Origin: CAYNTC01 sp964432925
Lineage (GTDB): Bacteria > Planctomycetota > Phycisphaerae > Sedimentisphaerales > Anaerobacaceae
DNA length: 23,760 bases
Direction of reading: 5' to 3'
Assembly (NCBI GenBank): GCA_964432925.1
Contig: CAYSPM010000024.1
Coordinates: forward strand, 1-23,760
The notes beneath the pieces were generated by a model, which had not been told where the DNA came from, made no database searches, and worked only from the letters and a program-made list of their open reading frames with translations. Both the position numbers and the translations under genes were made by a program. Positions 13,135 through 20,429 of the stretch are shown piece after piece. How positions within the stretch are numbered: the stretch's first letter is position 1; each line of letters opens with the position of its first letter.

Positions 13135-15141
13135 ATGAGTAACGGTAGGAAACAAAAGCCAAACCAGCCACCTCGTTTACCGGGGAGAAGAAAGGGCAGA
13201 AAGCCTCCATTGCCGAGTTATAAGCGCGGCCCGTTTAGTTGGCTGATAATTGCAATTGCTATTTTTGCTGCGATGATGATATTGCAGCATGGACTTGGCA
13301 GCAACAACATTAGCTGGGATGAATTCGAGCGACATCTTAGAAATAACGAAATTAAGAGCTTAGAGATTGGCGAGACTGAAATCTCAGGCAAGTTCAAAGA
13401 AGCCCTGGTAAGTCAGGATGAAGAAGGTTCGGTTTCATTCACTGTAGACTATAATCAAGAAGAGGCGATCAAAAGGATCTGGAGTATATTGGATGAAACG
13501 GGCAGCGATGTTGACGTTAAAATGGCCAAGCAGCGAATCTGGCTGATTATGCTTATGCAGTGGGTTTTACCGCTACTTTTATTGATCGGATTTTTCTATT
13601 TTATCTTCGCAAGGAATCTGCGAAGTGGTGCCGGAGGTATGTTGATGTCATTCGGACGAAGCAGACACAAGGTGCTTGGTAAAGACCGCGTTAAGGTGAC
13701 GTTTGAAGATGTCGCCGGCATCGAGGAGGCAAAGGAAGAAGTCGCCGAGATAATCGAATTTCTGAAGAACCCGAAAAAATTCAAACGACTCGGCGGACGG
13801 ATTCCACGAGGAGTCTTACTTATTGGACCGCCCGGTTGTGGAAAAACACTCCTTGCAAAGGCCATTGCAGGTGAAGCTGATGTCCCCTTCTTTAGTATAT
13901 CCGGCAGCGATTTTGTAGAGATGTTTGTGGGCGTAGGCGCATCGCGCGTACGCGATCTATTCAAACAAGCAAAAGATAACTCTCCGTGTATTATATTCCT
14001 TGATGAAGTCGATGCTATTGGGCGTAAACGTGGAGCCAGTTTTGTTGGTGGAGGGCACGACGAACGCGAGCAAACGTTAAATGCTATTCTTGTTGAAATG
14101 GACGGCTTTGACACCGACGACCAGGTTATAGTGATCGCCGCAACCAACCGCTCCGACATTTTGGATAACGCATTGACACGGCCAGGCAGGTTTGACAGAC
14201 AGGTCATCGTCCCGCTGCCGGACTTGAGGGGCCGGGCTGATATCCTGATGGTTCACGCCAAAAAGGTGAAGATGGGACCAGACGCCGATCTGAACAGGTT
14301 GGCACGAGGGACACCTATGTTCAGCGGTGCCGACCTAGCAGCTATAATTAATGAGGCCGCGCTGGCGGCAACCATGGCAAACAAAGAATACATCGAAACG
14401 GCCGATATGGAAGAGGCCAGAGATAAGGTCCGATGGGGACGAGCCAAAAAAAGCAGAGTCATCGACCAAAAGGAGCGAGAGATCACCGCTTATCACGAGG
14501 CTGGACATACACTCGTTCAGTCTCTGCTTGAGGATGCGGACCCCTTGCACAAGGTGAGTATCATTCCGCGAGGACCAATGGGAGGGGCGACTTTCGCTCT
14601 GCCGGAAAAAGACAGGACGATGTTTACGAAAAGGTATTGTATGGCAATTTTGCAGGTCTGTTTCGGTGGACGAATCGCTGAAGAAATGTTCTGTGACGAC
14701 ATATCCAGCGGCGCACAATCAGACATTGAGCAGGCCACGAAGATAGCAAAGCAGATGATCCTGACCTGGGGCATGAGCAGTCAACTTGGTCTCATCAGCT
14801 ATGGGCCGGATTCGGGGGCAAGAGACCTCGCCTACATAATACCTATGGAAAAGGAGTATTCGGAAAAAACAGCCGAAGAGATAGACCAAGAGGTGAAAAG
14901 GATTACGAGCGAGGCCTACAAGCAGGCGAAGGAAGTAATCGAAGCGAACAAAGACAAACTCGAAAGAATCGCTAAGGCACTGCTGAAATACGAGACTCTC
15001 GATGCTGATGATGTAGAACTAATTTTACAAGGTGGCCAGCTCGATAAACCAACCGTGGGCGACTTATTAGCTGCTGAGCAGGCTAAGAGCGAGCAGTCAC
15101 AGCAAGACAATCCAGAACAACAGGAGCAATCCAATAACTGA
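13135..15141 (+). CDS. ftsH: ATP-dependent zinc metalloprotease FtsH
   Basis: A 668-residue membrane-bound AAA+ protease that degrades damaged membrane proteins and selected regulators. In order: a basic, proline-rich N-terminus of about 30 residues, a first transmembrane helix (SWLIIAIAIFAAMMILQ), a periplasmic domain, a second helix (WVLPLLLLIGFFYFIFA), Walker A GPPGCGKT (about 231-238), the pore loop in EMFVGVGASR, Walker B IIFLDEVDAIG, the SRH region TRPGRFDRQV, the zinc site H454-E-A-G-H458 and the third metal ligand Asp near 530 in GAQSDIEQAT. The C-terminus ends in a Gln/Glu-rich tail. Length is normal for FtsH (E. coli 644). It begins 77 nt after lptE; in E. coli FtsH also controls LPS synthesis through LpxC, which fits the context as inference. 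Confidence 0.97.
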   Translation: MSNGRKQKPNQPPRLPGRRKGRKPPLPSYKRGPFSWLIIAIAIFAAMMILQHGLGSNNISWDEFERHLRNNEIKSLEIGETEISGKFKEALVSQDEEGSVSFTVDYNQEEAIKRIWSILDETGSDVDVKMAKQRIWLIMLMQWVLPLLLLIGFFYFIFARNLRSGAGGMLMSFGRSRHKVLGKDRVKVTFEDVAGIEEAKEEVAEIIEFLKNPKKFKRLGGRIPRGVLLIGPPGCGKTLLAKAIAGEADVPFFSISGSDFVEMFVGVGASRVRDLFKQAKDNSPCIIFLDEVDAIGRKRGASFVGGGHDEREQTLNAILVEMDGFDTDDQVIVIAATNRSDILDNALTRPGRFDRQVIVPLPDLRGRADILMVHAKKVKMGPDADLNRLARGTPMFSGADLAAIINEAALAATMANKEYIETADMEEARDKVRWGRAKKSRVIDQKEREITAYHEAGHTLVQSLLEDADPLHKVSIIPRGPMGGATFALPEKDRTMFTKRYCMAILQVCFGGRIAEEMFCDDISSGAQSDIEQATKIAKQMILTWGMSSQLGLISYGPDSGARDLAYIIPMEKEYSEKTAEEIDQEVKRITSEAYKQAKEVIEANKDKLERIAKALLKYETLDADDVELILQGGQLDKPTVGDLLAAEQAKSEQSQQDNPEQQEQSNN

Positions 15142-15176
15142 TATTCTCCTTGTTCTAACTATACAAAAAGATACCT

Positions 15177-17021
15177 ATGCAGAATAAAGCTGTCGGCATA
15201 TTTTGTGCGCTTTGTGTCATTCTGGTCGGTTTAGCTGCCACTGGTGAAGATTCGATTAAGGCAGGCTCCTCCGCCCAGTCTGGTGTAGCCTCGCCAGACG
15301 TTTCTGCTCCAGCGGTCGAGCTAGCCAGATATAATGATGAGTTTTCTGTTGCGCGTGTTGAGCCTGCTCTGATGGGCTCCAAATCCGGCATAGCGGTAAT
15401 ATTCGAGGGGACTGATGATTTACATTACTACGCAAATCCAGAAACCGCGCCTGCTCCAGGACTCCAACTTAAGGTTGAAGCGAAATCCGAGCACTTCCAG
15501 TTTGGCGAACCTGTCTTGCCCAAGTGGGAGATATTCAATGACCCGTCAGGTCAAAAAGTAGAAGTGTATGCCGGCAAATTCACTGTCTTCCTGCCTATTC
15601 TGGCAGTACACAGCCCAACAAAAACAGACGTTATCGATGAGGGAGACGTTGAGGTCAAAATCTCAGGTATTGCCTGTACAAGCATGGCTTGTCTGCCGCC
15701 ATTCGAAAAGACCTTACAGACAAGAATTGATCTTAGCCAATCTGATTCCTGGAAACAAATAGCCCTTGAAGCAATGATTGATGCAGATGAAGGCGCGACA
15801 GCCGAGGTGACGATTGAGGGCCCAAGTTACTCGATTTGGTTTGCGCTTGGTCTGGCATTAGTAGCAGGACTTTCTTTGAACATCATGCCATGCATTTGGC
15901 CTGTTCTGCCTCTTATTGTGATGCGCATTGTCGAGCAGGCAAAACAAGGCAAAGGCAGGTCCATATCCATGGGGCTTGCCTTTTGTATGGGAATACTGTT
16001 ATTCTTTGCCTGTCTTGCCGGCGCAAGCATAATTCTGCGCATCTTTTATGGAACTGTTTTGCAGTGGGGCGATCAGTTTCGCAATCCTTCGTTCGTTGCA
16101 GCAATGGCACTTCTGCTTGTAGCGCTGGCGCTGTATATGTTCGATGTCTTCACAATCAGCGTGCCATCATCAATCGCCAGCAAATCCGGCGCCGGCCAGG
16201 GATACTCTGGAGCTGTAGGGATGGGGTTTCTGGCGGCGATACTAAGTACACCTTGCAGCTTCGGAATCCTCGCGGCGGCATTCGCCTGGGCACAAGTTCA
16301 GCCATTGCTGCTCGCGACAATTGCAATAATGGCTGTAGGCATCGGAATGGCCATTCCGTACGCGGTTTTGACTTCAATGCCCAGCCTATTAAAGCGTCTG
16401 CCGAAGGCTGGGCGCTGGATGGAGCTATTCAAACAAACGGTTGGATTCCTTCTTTTGTTGATTGCGGTCAAACTCATTACAGCGCTGCCGGAAACACGGA
16501 TAGCAGGTATTTTATATTTTGGTGTCATATTAGCCTTTTGCGTTTGGATGTGGAGCAAGTGGGTCAGCTATGGTACAAAACCGACGCGTAAGTGGGCCAT
16601 TCGAATTGTGGCAGCGATTGTAGCAATTGCAGGTGGATGGACTTTTCTAAGTCCTCCAGCCGACGAACTGATTAACTGGCATAGCTACGATTCGGTTTCT
16701 ATAGAGAAAGCCCTGCAACAAGAGCGACCGGTCTTGATCGAGTTTACTGCAGATTGGTGCTTGAGCTGCAAGACGGTCGAAAAGTTAGTATATGGTCGAG
16801 GAGACGTTGCCCGATTGATCAAGGAAAAGAATGTTCTGGTAATCAAAGCTGATACGACCGAAAAGGATTCTCCCGCCACACTTGCCTTGAAGAACATATA
16901 CAACGAACCAGGCGTACCGGTTAGTATGCTGTTTGTGCCGGGCCAACAAGAGCCTATCAAATGGCGCGGCATCCTGTTCGCAGGCGAATTGGAAAAGGCC
17001 CTGACCGACCTTGCCAATTAA
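15177..17021 (+). CDS. dsbD: Thiol:disulfide interchange protein DsbD
   Basis: A 614-residue protein that carries electrons from cytoplasmic thioredoxin across the inner membrane to reduce periplasmic disulfides. All three redox modules are present: an N-terminal immunoglobulin-like domain with C167 and C172 (ACTSMACLPP), a transmembrane core of about eight helices with C239 (MPCIWP) and C360 (STPCSFG), and a C-terminal thioredoxin domain with C528-L-S-C531 (DWCLSCK). A signal peptide covers about residues 1-22. It starts 35 nt after ftsH and is probably cotranscribed. Partners could include cytochrome c maturation, MsrB or other lipoproteins of this window, but none is proven by the sequence. 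No strong ribosome site precedes the ATG. Confidence 0.94.
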   Translation: MQNKAVGIFCALCVILVGLAATGEDSIKAGSSAQSGVASPDVSAPAVELARYNDEFSVARVEPALMGSKSGIAVIFEGTDDLHYYANPETAPAPGLQLKVEAKSEHFQFGEPVLPKWEIFNDPSGQKVEVYAGKFTVFLPILAVHSPTKTDVIDEGDVEVKISGIACTSMACLPPFEKTLQTRIDLSQSDSWKQIALEAMIDADEGATAEVTIEGPSYSIWFALGLALVAGLSLNIMPCIWPVLPLIVMRIVEQAKQGKGRSISMGLAFCMGILLFFACLAGASIILRIFYGTVLQWGDQFRNPSFVAAMALLLVALALYMFDVFTISVPSSIASKSGAGQGYSGAVGMGFLAAILSTPCSFGILAAAFAWAQVQPLLLATIAIMAVGIGMAIPYAVLTSMPSLLKRLPKAGRWMELFKQTVGFLLLLIAVKLITALPETRIAGILYFGVILAFCVWMWSKWVSYGTKPTRKWAIRIVAAIVAIAGGWTFLSPPADELINWHSYDSVSIEKALQQERPVLIEFTADWCLSCKTVEKLVYGRGDVARLIKEKNVLVIKADTTEKDSPATLALKNIYNEPGVPVSMLFVPGQQEPIKWRGILFAGELEKALTDLAN

Positions 17022-17024
17022 TAA

Positions 17025-17050
17025 TGGAGCAATTCACTAACTATGCTCCA
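17025..17050. repeat. Short hairpin between dsbD and nth
   Basis: TGGAGCA (17025-17031) and TGCTCCA (17044-17050) form a perfect 7-bp stem with a 12-nt loop. No T-run follows on either strand, so it is more likely an mRNA processing or stability element than a terminator. Confidence 0.45.
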
Positions 17051-17070
17051 AAGATAGGTACGAAAGCAAA

Positions 17071-17745
17071 ATGCCCAAAAAAGCAAAACCAAAAATCAAT
17101 AAAGCTGAGGCTGCTGAGCGAGTAAAGAATATCTGGCCGATCTTGAAAAAAACTTACCCAGAAGCTACGACAGCACTGGAATTTACAAACCCACTGGAAC
17201 TGTTGATCGCGACCATACTATCGGCACAATGCACAGACGTCCGCGTCAATATGGTCACAAAAAATTTATTTATAAAGTACAGGTCGGCTAAGGACTGGGC
17301 TCAGGCTGACATAAAGCAGATCGAGTCGGACATAAAAAGCACCGGCTTTTATCACAACAAGGCGGTTAATATCAAGGGTTGCTGCACAAAAATAGTGGAG
17401 GAATTCCGTGGCAAAATTCCTGACACGATGGAAGAGCTTGTTACTCTGCCCGGCGTGGGCAGAAAAACAGCGAATGTTGTGTTGGGCAATGCGTTTGGTG
17501 TGCCTGGGATAGTCTGCGATACTCACGTTATTCGGCTCTCACGAAGGTTAGGATTATCGGCTAATAGCGATGCTGTAAAGTTGGAATTCGATTTGGCCGA
17601 AATAGTACCAAAGAAGAATTGGACGCTATTCAGTCATCTGATAATTTTCCATGGTCGAAATGTATGTAAAGCTCGTAAGCCGGACTGTGAAAACTGTCCG
17701 GTTGTCAAATTCTGCCCTTCGGCAAATAACCCGGGTTTGTGGTAA
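17071..17745 (+). CDS. nth: Endonuclease III (DNA glycosylase/AP lyase)
   Basis: A 224-residue base-excision repair enzyme that removes oxidised pyrimidines and nicks the abasic site. It shows ATILSAQCTDVRVN near the N-terminus, the helix-hairpin-helix LPGVGRKTANVVLG with the catalytic Lys132, the catalytic Asp150 in CDTHVIRLSRRLGL and the [4Fe-4S] ligands C199-x6-C206-x2-C209-x5-C215. The N-terminus is a lysine-rich extension of about 12 residues. It follows dsbD by 49 nt across a small hairpin and precedes the LOG gene. The size is close to that of the E. coli enzyme (211). Confidence 0.96.
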   Translation: MPKKAKPKINKAEAAERVKNIWPILKKTYPEATTALEFTNPLELLIATILSAQCTDVRVNMVTKNLFIKYRSAKDWAQADIKQIESDIKSTGFYHNKAVNIKGCCTKIVEEFRGKIPDTMEELVTLPGVGRKTANVVLGNAFGVPGIVCDTHVIRLSRRLGLSANSDAVKLEFDLAEIVPKKNWTLFSHLIIFHGRNVCKARKPDCENCPVVKFCPSANNPGLW

Positions 17746-17813
17746 CCCCGTCTGCTATGGTGAATCGGCACAAAACAAACATACACAACAGCAATTATCA
17801 GGGAGCTTCGTCT

Positions 17814-18512
17814 ATGATGGATATTGCTGAAAGTCCTGTTAAAGACCTCTGGCGGCTATTTAGAATAATGGCAGAGTTCACAGAGGGATTCGAGGAGCTT
17901 GCTTCTGTCGGTCCCGCGGTTTCCATTTTTGGTTCCGCCAGGGAAAAGCCGGAGAGCAGATACTACGACCTTGCCCAGCGAACAGCCTTTGAGATGGCAA
18001 AGGCAGACTTCGCTGTCATAACCGGTGGAGGCGCAGGAATTATGGAAGCAGCAAACAGAGGGGCCACAGCGGCAGGCGGAAGGAGTATCGGGCTAAATAT
18101 CGAACTACCAGTGGAGCAACTCCCCAACAAATACCAGAACATGTCACTACAGTTTCGGTATTTCTTCTGTCGTAAGGTGATGTTTTTGAAATACGCACAC
18201 GGCTTCGTTGTCTTCCCAGGTGGCTACGGGACCATGGATGAATTTACAGAGGCTCTGGTGCTGATTCAAACACTTAGACAGGCTCAGTTTCCAGTGATCT
18301 TAATGGGCAGCGAGTATTGGGACGGACTAATCAAGTGGATGAAACAGAAAATGCTTAAGGAGTACAAATACATTTCTCCGGAAGATATGAACGTATTTAC
18401 TGTTGTAGATGAGCCTCAAGATGCTGTCAAGATCATAGTCGATTTCAGAGAGACAAAGGGGCGCAGCGGGCTGTATATGCCGCCGGGAATGAGAAAAAAC
18501 CACGTCGATTAG
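17814..18512 (+). CDS. LOG-family protein (putative nucleoside-monophosphate phosphoribohydrolase)
   Basis: A 232-residue Rossmann-fold protein of the TIGR00730/LOG family. Signatures are SIFGSAREKP near the N-terminus, the phosphate-binding GGGAGIMEAANRGA and the catalytic PGGYGTMDEFTEAL, with the Arg of the RKVMF segment before it. Members cleave the N-glycosidic bond of nucleoside 5'-monophosphates (cytokinin nucleotides in plants, purine or pyrimidine nucleotides in bacteria). A longer frame begins at 17739 with GTG, overlapping nth, but the ATG at 17814 is preceded by GGGAG at 8 nt, so I use it. It is the last gene of the rightward series; no clear terminator follows. Confidence 0.9.
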   Translation: MMDIAESPVKDLWRLFRIMAEFTEGFEELASVGPAVSIFGSAREKPESRYYDLAQRTAFEMAKADFAVITGGGAGIMEAANRGATAAGGRSIGLNIELPVEQLPNKYQNMSLQFRYFFCRKVMFLKYAHGFVVFPGGYGTMDEFTEALVLIQTLRQAQFPVILMGSEYWDGLIKWMKQKMLKEYKYISPEDMNVFTVVDEPQDAVKIIVDFRETKGRSGLYMPPGMRKNHVD

Positions 18513-18663
18513 CGCTTGATGGCTACAAACCTCTTTCCACCTTATCCTGATATACTTCTGAAAAAGTCGTATGCTTCGGTACTGACAATAAACAGCTTTA
18601 ATCCCCAGTTCAAAATTACATTCGACTGCGATAATTAAAAAAGCTTACCTGTCCTTCGTGACC

Positions 18664-18719
18664 CGAGTCACGAGTCACAGTATACGAGATACGCTTCACG
18701 AAATACGAAACACGAACCG
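18664..18719. repeat. Degenerate 7-bp tandem repeat, 8 units, beside tRNA-His 3' end
   Basis: Eight heptamers run without a break in register. Most units fit CGANNNA (CGAGTCA twice, then CGAGATA, CGCTTCA and relatives). The tract ends four bases before the 3' end of the tRNA. Two of its units, adjacent and in the same order, also occur at 1329-1342. Confidence 0.75.
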
Positions 18720-18723
18720 AAAG

Positions 18724-18798
18724 GGTGAGAGACGGGATTCGAACCCGCGACCCCCAGAACCACAATCTGGTGCTCTATCCGACTGAGCTACTCTCACC
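18724..18798 (-). tRNA. tRNA-His (anticodon GTG)
   Basis: The minus strand folds as a normal cloverleaf: G-1 at 18798, acceptor GTGAGAG pairing with CTCTCAC, D-stem GCTC/GAGC, anticodon stem CCAGA/TCTGG around the loop TTGTGGT (anticodon GTG), a 5-nt variable loop and a TTCGAAT T-loop. G-1 is encoded and faces C73, the identity pair of tRNA-His read by HisRS. No CCA is encoded; the sequence after C73 is CTT, so the CCA-adding enzyme is needed. The cognate synthetase gene hisS is at 6654-7973. Confidence 0.97.
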
Positions 18799-18804
18799 AG
18801 TATA

Positions 18805-18839
18805 ATTGATTATTTACTATTGATTATTGATTATTGTCA
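18805..18839. repeat. 7-bp tandem repeat ATTGATT-type, five units
   Basis: Five heptamers in register: three are ATTGATT and the others are ATTTACT and ATTGTCA. They cover the spacer and -35 box of the presumed tRNA-His promoter. Confidence 0.75.
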
Positions 18840-18840
18840 A
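18812..18840 (-). promoter_or_regulatory. Candidate tRNA-His promoter
   Basis: A perfect TTGACA (18840-18835, minus strand) is followed after 17 nt by the weak -10-like GTAAAT (18817-18812). Transcription would begin about 7 nt before the tRNA. The promoter lies wholly within a period-7 repeat tract. Confidence 0.4.
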
Positions 18841-18869
18841 GACATCATTGGTTTGCCCACTGACAGATC

Positions 18870-18911
18870 AAATTATAAATTGTAAATTATCAATTATCAA
18901 TAACCAATTTT
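18870..18911. repeat. 7-bp tandem repeat AAATTAT/CAATTAT-type, six units
   Basis: Six AT-rich heptamers in register, including AAATTAT twice and CAATTAT. Their strand sense is roughly opposite to the ATTGATT tract at 18805-18839, so the two tracts can partly base-pair around a 30-bp gap. Confidence 0.65.
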
Positions 18912-18916
18912 CTATA

Positions 18917-18990
18917 TCATTCCGAGCGAACAAAGCCTTTAGCCCTGAGCCAAGTCGAAGGGGAAGCGTAGTTGAGGAATCTATTAAAAA
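18917..18990. repeat. Half-copy of the MITE-like palindromic repeat
   Basis: TCATTCCGAGCGAA at the left end and GAGGAATCTATTAAAAA at the right match the reverse complement of the right half of the element at 8782-8915. The middle has diverged and the terminal repeats are missing. Confidence 0.5.
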
Positions 18991-19092
18991 CGGTAATTCC
19001 GCGCTTGCCTGTCCCCGAACGTTTACCCGCCATAGTCTGTTACCTAAGGCACAAGTTTGACGAAGGCAGGTCGTAGTCGGGGACCCAGAACA

Positions 19093-19142
19093 GTTTAGCT
19101 CCGGACCTGTGCCGGGGGGTATTCTGTCACCTCTGGGCGGGG
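19093..19142. repeat. Shorter copy of the maturase palindromic element
   Basis: It shares GTTTAGC, then CCGGACCTGTGCCGGGGG and a following TGGGCGGG with the element inserted in the maturase gene at 1027-1088. The second hairpin has been lost or was never present. An outer imperfect stem, CCCAGA (19084-19089) with TCTGGG (19132-19137), surrounds it. Confidence 0.6.
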
Positions 19143-19418
19143 TCATATTCAACCCCCCAATTTTATCCGCCGTCTTTTTGGCGGATTATTGCGGGATTCT
19201 CTCTCTATTTAATTGTAGGGTGGTGGCTTTCGTCCTTCGCAGTGCCTACTCCGCCGTAGTAGTCACGGCTACAAAGGCCGGAAGCTCTGCTACGGAGAAT
19301 GGATGCCCCACCAAAATGATGCTAATCAACAAATTCACCTTCACGTTGCTCAACAGCCTCGCCGAAATGGCAAAACGCACGACTCCCTAAAATGAATAAA
19401 CATCTTTTCGAATAGCGT

Positions 19419-20429
19419 TTAGGAGTACGAACCTTCCTCATAAGGCCCCAGGAAACGCTCACCATTAAAGTGGATTAGGTGTGTCGAAGACTCCGCGATC
19501 CAGACTTCCGTTTCCCAGGAGATGTCGTCTAGATATTTTAACAAGGTCCGCCGGTCAAGGAAGGCCGTTACATATACAAGTCCTATGTGCGATCCTGCAA
19601 ATAGTTTCCTCAATTCCTGTCGCCGCTTTGGATTCACTGGTCCATGACTTGTAACTGCCTCAATGAGAACAAGCCAGTTCTTCTCGATGTAATGAACAAC
19701 AACATCGGGCATCTTGCCATGCTCTTCGATCTCAACACCAAGCTCCCCAAGTGCCTCAGAATCAAAATACGCCCACTTCTTCTGCGTATCACCTACGTAG
19801 ATAACTTGCCCGCCTGGTGTGAAAAGTGGACAGAACTCCTCTATGATCTTCTTGACAAGCACATTCTGGCCCCCAGGTGAAAGGGTGATCTCCTCTCCAC
19901 TACGGAGTTTCAGGGGAATGCGGCGCATCTCTCGCTCTCTCGCGTAAAGCCGTTTCAATGTATCAGTAGATTTCAGATATTCCTGCAAATTCATTTTCCA
20001 GTTTGGTTTGCCAAATTCACGTAACAGTTTCAGCGCCGATGGCTCAATTTGATAGACCGCTTTTGGGCTATTGGTTGGTCGCGATGGCTTATCGGGATTG
20101 GGCAGAATGAGTCCTGCCTGCACAAATTGATGAACCGTCTGTCGGCGCACCGTCTCGCGTGTGTTAGGCGCATATCGCCTGCCGTAGTGCACGGAGAAAA
20201 ACTCCATCATGGGTGTGATGCCCATTAAAGGACTACTCGCTTCGTCCCAATCATCTTCAGGCTTGAGGCCTAAGAGTGAAAGAAGTGTCAAGGCCGAGCG
20301 TTCATTCTGTTGCTGCCGTGGAAGTCCAAGCGATTCTAATATTTCGAGCGCTTCCTGAATTTTTCGGTCTGCTTTCTTTACCTTCGTCTTTTTAGCCACT
20401 GTTCTTGTAGACCTTTTCCAGAATCGCAT
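19419..20429 (-). CDS. BsuBI/PstI-family type II restriction endonuclease
   Basis: A 336-residue endonuclease (PstI has 326). The N-terminal half is a helical, probably DNA-contacting region with LGLPRQQQNERSALTLLSLL (about 35-54), a segment typical of this family, and TPMMEFFSVHYGRRYAPNTRE (about 72-92). The C-terminal half has YVGDT (about 211-215) and a PD-(D/E)XK-like centre, P241-D242 and E257-A-V259 in LIEAVTSHGP. Relatives cut the palindrome CTGCAG, so that specificity is predicted. The ATG at 20429 has AGGA 8 nt upstream and overlaps the methylase gene by 38 nt; a GTG at 20399 overlapping the stop by 8 nt (giving 326 residues) is a fair alternative. Coupling after the methylase gene fits protection before attack. 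Confidence 0.9.
   Translation of the reverse strand: MRFWKRSTRTVAKKTKVKKADRKIQEALEILESLGLPRQQQNERSALTLLSLLGLKPEDDWDEASSPLMGITPMMEFFSVHYGRRYAPNTRETVRRQTVHQFVQAGLILPNPDKPSRPTNSPKAVYQIEPSALKLLREFGKPNWKMNLQEYLKSTDTLKRLYAREREMRRIPLKLRSGEEITLSPGGQNVLVKKIIEEFCPLFTPGGQVIYVGDTQKKWAYFDSEALGELGVEIEEHGKMPDVVVHYIEKNWLVLIEAVTSHGPVNPKRRQELRKLFAGSHIGLVYVTAFLDRRTLLKYLDDISWETEVWIAESSTHLIHFNGERFLGPYEEGSYS

Larger units (their letters stand above)
18513..19418. other. tRNA-His locus and repeat-rich non-coding region
   Basis: Apart from tRNA-His this 906-bp stretch holds no gene I can support. It carries three heptamer tracts, two dispersed-repeat copies, a hairpin ATCCGCC/GGCGGAT near 19167-19187 and, near 19240-19310, GC-rich repeat fragments related to the cluster at 11181-11332. 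Confidence 0.65.

Noticed and set aside
15836..16591. A 251-codon plus-strand frame inside dsbD
   Set aside because: It is an out-of-frame shadow of the DsbD membrane domain, whose redox cysteines and helices are read in the other frame.
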